Positions 5,170-7,642 of a DNA stretch of 7,642 bases are shown in pieces. The stretch lies in the NCBI GenBank assembly GCA_019242065.1, contig JAFAWJ010000534.1:1-7642 (forward strand), in the 5' to 3' direction. The translations under genes were made by a program, and so were the position numbers. The notes beneath the pieces were generated by a model that saw only the letters and a list, made by a program, of their open reading frames with translations, searched no databases and was not told where the DNA came from. Position 1 is the stretch's first letter, and each line of letters opens with the position of its first letter. The stretch comes from Chloroflexota bacterium. GTDB lineage: Bacteria; Chloroflexota; UBA6077; CF-72.

Positions 5170-6984
5170 CTACACCCCGATGGTGACCGGCTCGGTCTCA
5201 CCCGGCGGTCGGGCGGCGACGAGGTGCGACACGATGGGCGTCTCGCTCTCCACCAGAAAGCTACGCGCGTGCTCTTCGATCGCCCGGTCCGCGACGGTCG
5301 CGCGCTCCAACTGGCGCAGGTGTTCCGCCCAGGATTCAATGACGAAGCTCTCCAGGTAGCGCACATGATCGGTCGGATCGCGAAAGAGGCCCCACCGCAT
5401 CGCACCGTCTCGCCGGCGTAGTCGCCCCACCTCCCGCATGGCCGCTATGAACTCGCCAGCAGCCTCCGATCGAACGCGGTATTCGGCAGTAACAAGGACT
5501 GGCCCCTCCTCTGGATCCGGTGCATCCTTCCCGCGCAGAGATGGGTCCACCAGATGGCTGGAGGGGCTCAGGTCCAGATGCTGGTCAGTCTCAAGGCGCC
5601 AGCGGCGACTGATGACGATGCCGATCAGCATGCAGCCGGCGGCAACCGCCAGCGCGAGCGACTCTCCGACACGTTCCGCTACCAGTCCCCAGAGCATGCT
5701 GCCACCGGCGAGCACACCCTGGAAAACAAGCAGATAGGTGGCGAGTGCCCGCGCCATGACCCACTTCGGAACGCACGTCTGAGCAGTGACGTTGAGGCCG
5801 GCAGTCGCGACCATCCAGGCAACACCCGTCAGGAACAGAGCGCCGCACACGGCGATCGGATTCGGCAGGAGCCCAAGCGCGAGCGTCCCTGCGGCGAACA
5901 CGAGGCTCGACCCGGCGACCTGCTGGTGGACCGAGAATTGGGCACGCAGTCGCGGCAGGACGCTTGTGCCGGCGACCGCGCCGAGACCCAGCGCAGCGAG
6001 TAGCAGCCCATAGCCGCTGGACGAGAGGCCGAGCTGATTGCGCGCGACGAGCGGCAGCAGCGCCCACAAGGCGCTTGCGCAGGAGATGAATGCGGCGCAC
6101 CGGACGAGCACGGCGCGCAGCTCGGGCGCATGGCGCGCGTAGCGGATGCCGATGCGGGTGGCACCCACCAGTCGTTCGCCCGGAAGATGGCTGGTGCGTC
6201 GCCGAGGTCGCCACCGCGCAAGCACGACGATGGTGCCGAGGAAGGAGACCGCGTTGAGCAGGAAGTTAACCGCGGGACCGACGGTCGCGACGACCAGGCC
6301 GCCCAACGCCGGGCCAAGCGCGCGCGCCAGGTTGAAACTTGCCGAATTGAGCGCGATCGCCGCAGGCAACTTCGGCGCTGGCACGGTCTCGGGCACGACC
6401 GCTTGCCAGGCCGGCGCATTCAGCGCAGTGCCCAGACCCAGCGCGAAGGTCAAGGCGAGCAGCAGCCAGGGCGTCGTCAGGCCTGCCAGCGTTAGGAAGC
6501 CCAGGAGCCCGGCGGCGATCAGCATCCAGGTCTGCGCGATGAGGAGGAGGCGGCGGCGATCGACCAGGTCGGCGAGCGCGCCGGCGGGCAGGCCGATGAG
6601 GAAGATTGGCAAGCTGGTCGCCGTCTGCATGAGCGCCACCGCCAGTGGCGACGGGGTCAGTGAAGTCATCAGCCACGCGCCACCGACGTTCTGCATCCAG
6701 GTTCCGATGTTCGACACCAGCGCTGCGCTCCAGAGCGCGCGGAAATCGCGCTCGTGGAGCGGCGCGAAGACGCTGCCGAGCCGTTCCACCTCCGCTGCTG
6801 GCGCCTGAGCCGCCGGCGTCGCGCCTTCGGCCGACGTAGACGCGTCGGCGGCCGCCTGCGAGGGAGGCGGGCTCGGTGCCGTCTGCAAGCTGGCCACCTC
6901 CTGGTCGACCGACATCGCACCACCAGGCGAGGCGTCGCTGGTTGGAAACGGCGAGTTTGAGGAGGTGTCGGTCGGGTGGGACAT
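5170..6984 (-). CDS. MFS_3-family exporter with a C-terminal ABM-like domain
   Basis: A proton-coupled efflux transporter of the MFS_3 type (PF05977, related to the enterobactin exporter EntS), in the inner membrane; the substrate is unknown. From ATG 6984 it has 604 residues. An Ala/Pro/Ser-rich, probably cytosolic, extension covers residues 1-70. The membrane core starts at FAPLHERDFRALWSAALVSNIGTWMQNVGGAW (about 72-103) and carries a motif-A-like GALADLVDRRRLLL. Many hydrophobic segments run to about residue 460. The last 111 residues (GPVLVTAEYRV...RWGLFRDPTDHVRYLESFVIESWAEHLRQLERAT) match the small alpha+beta-barrel tail (ABM-like) common in this subfamily. The frame extends to TTG 7005, and ATG 6915 is another possible start; none has a strong ribosome binding site. 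Family members are about 520-550 residues, so the long N-terminus favours a later start. Confidence 0.93.
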   Translation of the reverse strand: MSHPTDTSSNSPFPTSDASPGGAMSVDQEVASLQTAPSPPPSQAAADASTSAEGATPAAQAPAAEVERLGSVFAPLHERDFRALWSAALVSNIGTWMQNVGGAWLMTSLTPSPLAVALMQTATSLPIFLIGLPAGALADLVDRRRLLLIAQTWMLIAAGLLGFLTLAGLTTPWLLLALTFALGLGTALNAPAWQAVVPETVPAPKLPAAIALNSASFNLARALGPALGGLVVATVGPAVNFLLNAVSFLGTIVVLARWRPRRRTSHLPGERLVGATRIGIRYARHAPELRAVLVRCAAFISCASALWALLPLVARNQLGLSSSGYGLLLAALGLGAVAGTSVLPRLRAQFSVHQQVAGSSLVFAAGTLALGLLPNPIAVCGALFLTGVAWMVATAGLNVTAQTCVPKWVMARALATYLLVFQGVLAGGSMLWGLVAERVGESLALAVAAGCMLIGIVISRRWRLETDQHLDLSPSSHLVDPSLRGKDAPDPEEGPVLVTAEYRVRSEAAGEFIAAMREVGRLRRRDGAMRWGLFRDPTDHVRYLESFVIESWAEHLRQLERATVADRAIEEHARSFLVESETPIVSHLVAARPPGETEPVTIGV

Positions 6985-7227
6985 GGCTGAAGAGTCTGCC
7001 GTCAAGCACAGTATGTGCCGGCCCTCTACGAGGACCAGGTCACGTTGTGCGTGTCTCTATCGGAAGTTCTCGGAAATACTGCCTGGGACACTACGTTGCT
7101 GGCGGTCCGCCGCTCACAGGAAGTCCGCGACAACACACACACGCGATCACCGGCGCCAGAGAGCACGTCTCCACGAGCCAGGCGTACTCAGGCGTACTTT
7201 CGTCAGAGGCTTGCTCTCGGCATCGCC
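6985..7227. other. Non-coding stretch upstream of the MFS gene
   Basis: This stretch has lower GC than the flanking gene and no codon-position bias in the frames I checked. It must contain the MFS promoter, but I see no good -35/-10 pair. A perfect tandem repeat of ten bases lies at 7179-7198. Open frames on the plus strand here look like chance. Confidence 0.4.
7179..7198. repeat. Tandem 10-base repeat CAGGCGTACT x2
   Basis: Two perfect adjacent copies of CAGGCGTACT lie about 195 bases upstream of the MFS start. A ten-base period puts both copies on the same face of the helix, which could suit a direct-repeat binding protein, but two copies may also be chance. Confidence 0.7.
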
Positions 7228-7642
7228 ATGATTACTCTGCGGGCGGCTGGGATGCCAGGTACTCCACCAGCGTACGCTCAGCGACCCACTCGGACCATTG
7301 CGGCGGCATTGATTCCCCCAGCGATCAGTTATATCGGTACGTCCCAAGCTCTGGAGGCGGTCGACACCTGCGGACACTCAGGTCCAGAGCTGGCGGATGC
7401 GTATTCAAACACGGTGCTCGCAGCAGTCGTGAAAAGCCCCCAGGACCTGCAAGTGATACCCATCTATTTCCGAATGCTGGCTCGCCGGCGCCGCTCATGC
7501 GTGATGACAGGGACATCAACGGAGCCGACCTCGATTCGCTCGATTCGCGATACCTGTCACTGCCTGGACGAATATTGGAACCCGCACGAGGGCCCAGAGA
7601 CAGACGTAGACCCTTACTCACCTCTGCTGAAGCATGAGGTGT
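7228..7642 (+). CDS. Unidentified protein, partial at the right edge
   Basis: I do not recognise this frame. From ATG 7228 it reads MITLRAAGMPGTPPAYAQ and is open to the window edge (138 codons). The distal part (7381-7642, ...VVKSPQDLQVIPIYFRMLARRR... to DEYWNPHEGPETDVDPYSPLL) has coding-like base composition by hand count: GC about 62, 47 and 66 percent at codon positions 1, 2 and 3. The part before about 7380 shows no such bias, so the true start may be elsewhere or the gene may be truncated. The frame is open back to 6991, with GTG 7015 as an upstream alternative. No ribosome binding site supports a start. A competing frame on the same strand (ending 7637) looks less protein-like. Confidence 0.35.
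   Translation, partial: MITLRAAGMPGTPPAYAQRPTRTIAAALIPPAISYIGTSQALEAVDTCGHSGPELADAYSNTVLAAVVKSPQDLQVIPIYFRMLARRRRSCVMTGTSTEPTSIRSIRDTCHCLDEYWNPHEGPETDVDPYSPLLKHEV
7232..7309 (-). CDS. Possible 25-residue peptide or gene remnant
   Basis: A short frame encoding MPPQWSEWVAERTLVEYLASQPPAE. It has GGGGGA four bases before the ATG and a TATAAC hexamer at 7333-7328. Hand-counted GC at codon positions is about 75, 54 and 79 percent, a coding-like pattern. The middle could form an amphipathic helix. It overlaps the plus-strand frame at 7228-7642, so at most one is likely real here. It may equally be a leftover of a larger lost gene. Confidence 0.22.
   Translation of the reverse strand: MPPQWSEWVAERTLVEYLASQPPAE

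Noticed and set aside
7015..7227. Upstream extension of the right-edge frame to GTG 7015
   Set aside because: No coding-like base bias in this stretch and no ribosome binding site. It would also start within 31 bases of the divergent MFS gene.
6876..7637. A 253-codon plus-strand open frame across the MFS N-terminus and the right end
   Set aside because: Its first part is antisense to the MFS gene, its codon-position GC is not coding-like, and the sequence resembles no family. Long chance frames are common in GC-rich DNA.

Overview
This 7.6 kb, GC-rich window looks like an accessory or regulatory stretch of a soil-type bacterial chromosome. The organism cannot be named from it. A large NB-ARC/LuxR regulator, a DUF1269 protein, an ISL3-family transposase and an MFS_3 exporter occur together in several high-GC phyla (Actinobacteria, Chloroflexota, Acidobacteria, Proteobacteria). 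I recognise no classical RNA gene, CRISPR array or known defence system.

Layout from left to right. (1) A large LuxR-family regulator lies on the minus strand, from about 2543 to the left edge. It has an AAA/NB-ARC ATPase, a helical-repeat middle and a C-terminal LuxR helix-turn-helix. The helix-turn-helix is out of frame with the rest because of one extra C in a C5 run at 209-213. (2) A 250-base divergent intergenic region follows (2544-2790). (3) A small DUF1269-family gene is on the plus strand (2791-3246). (4) Facing it is a NarL/FixJ-type response regulator on the minus strand (3307 to about 3957). (5) About 370 bases upstream of that regulator hold two operator-like dyads. (6) A decayed ISL3-family transposase remnant follows (about 4330-4971), with a candidate IS end at 5121. 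(7) An MFS_3 exporter with a C-terminal ABM-like domain is on the minus strand (5170-6984). (8) The lower-GC right end holds little recognisable coding sequence apart from an unidentified reading frame that runs off the right edge.

The most interesting signal is not a gene. A 19-base dyad, ATTGGTGTTYTGCCYAATG, lies just upstream of the DUF1269 gene (2745-2763) and again upstream of the response-regulator gene (4068-4086, reverse strand). It has the same orientation relative to both genes and matches at 17 of 19 positions. A third, more divergent copy with the same half-sites lies at 4241-4260. I noticed all three only between genes. This suggests that the DUF1269 gene and the response regulator share a regulatory site, possibly together with the divergent large LuxR regulator.

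The window also shows decay. The transposase has a nonsense codon, two apparent single-base deletions and a missing C-terminal half. The large regulator has one apparent single-base insertion. Three of these lesions involve C residues, so assembly error must be excluded before calling the regulator a pseudogene.
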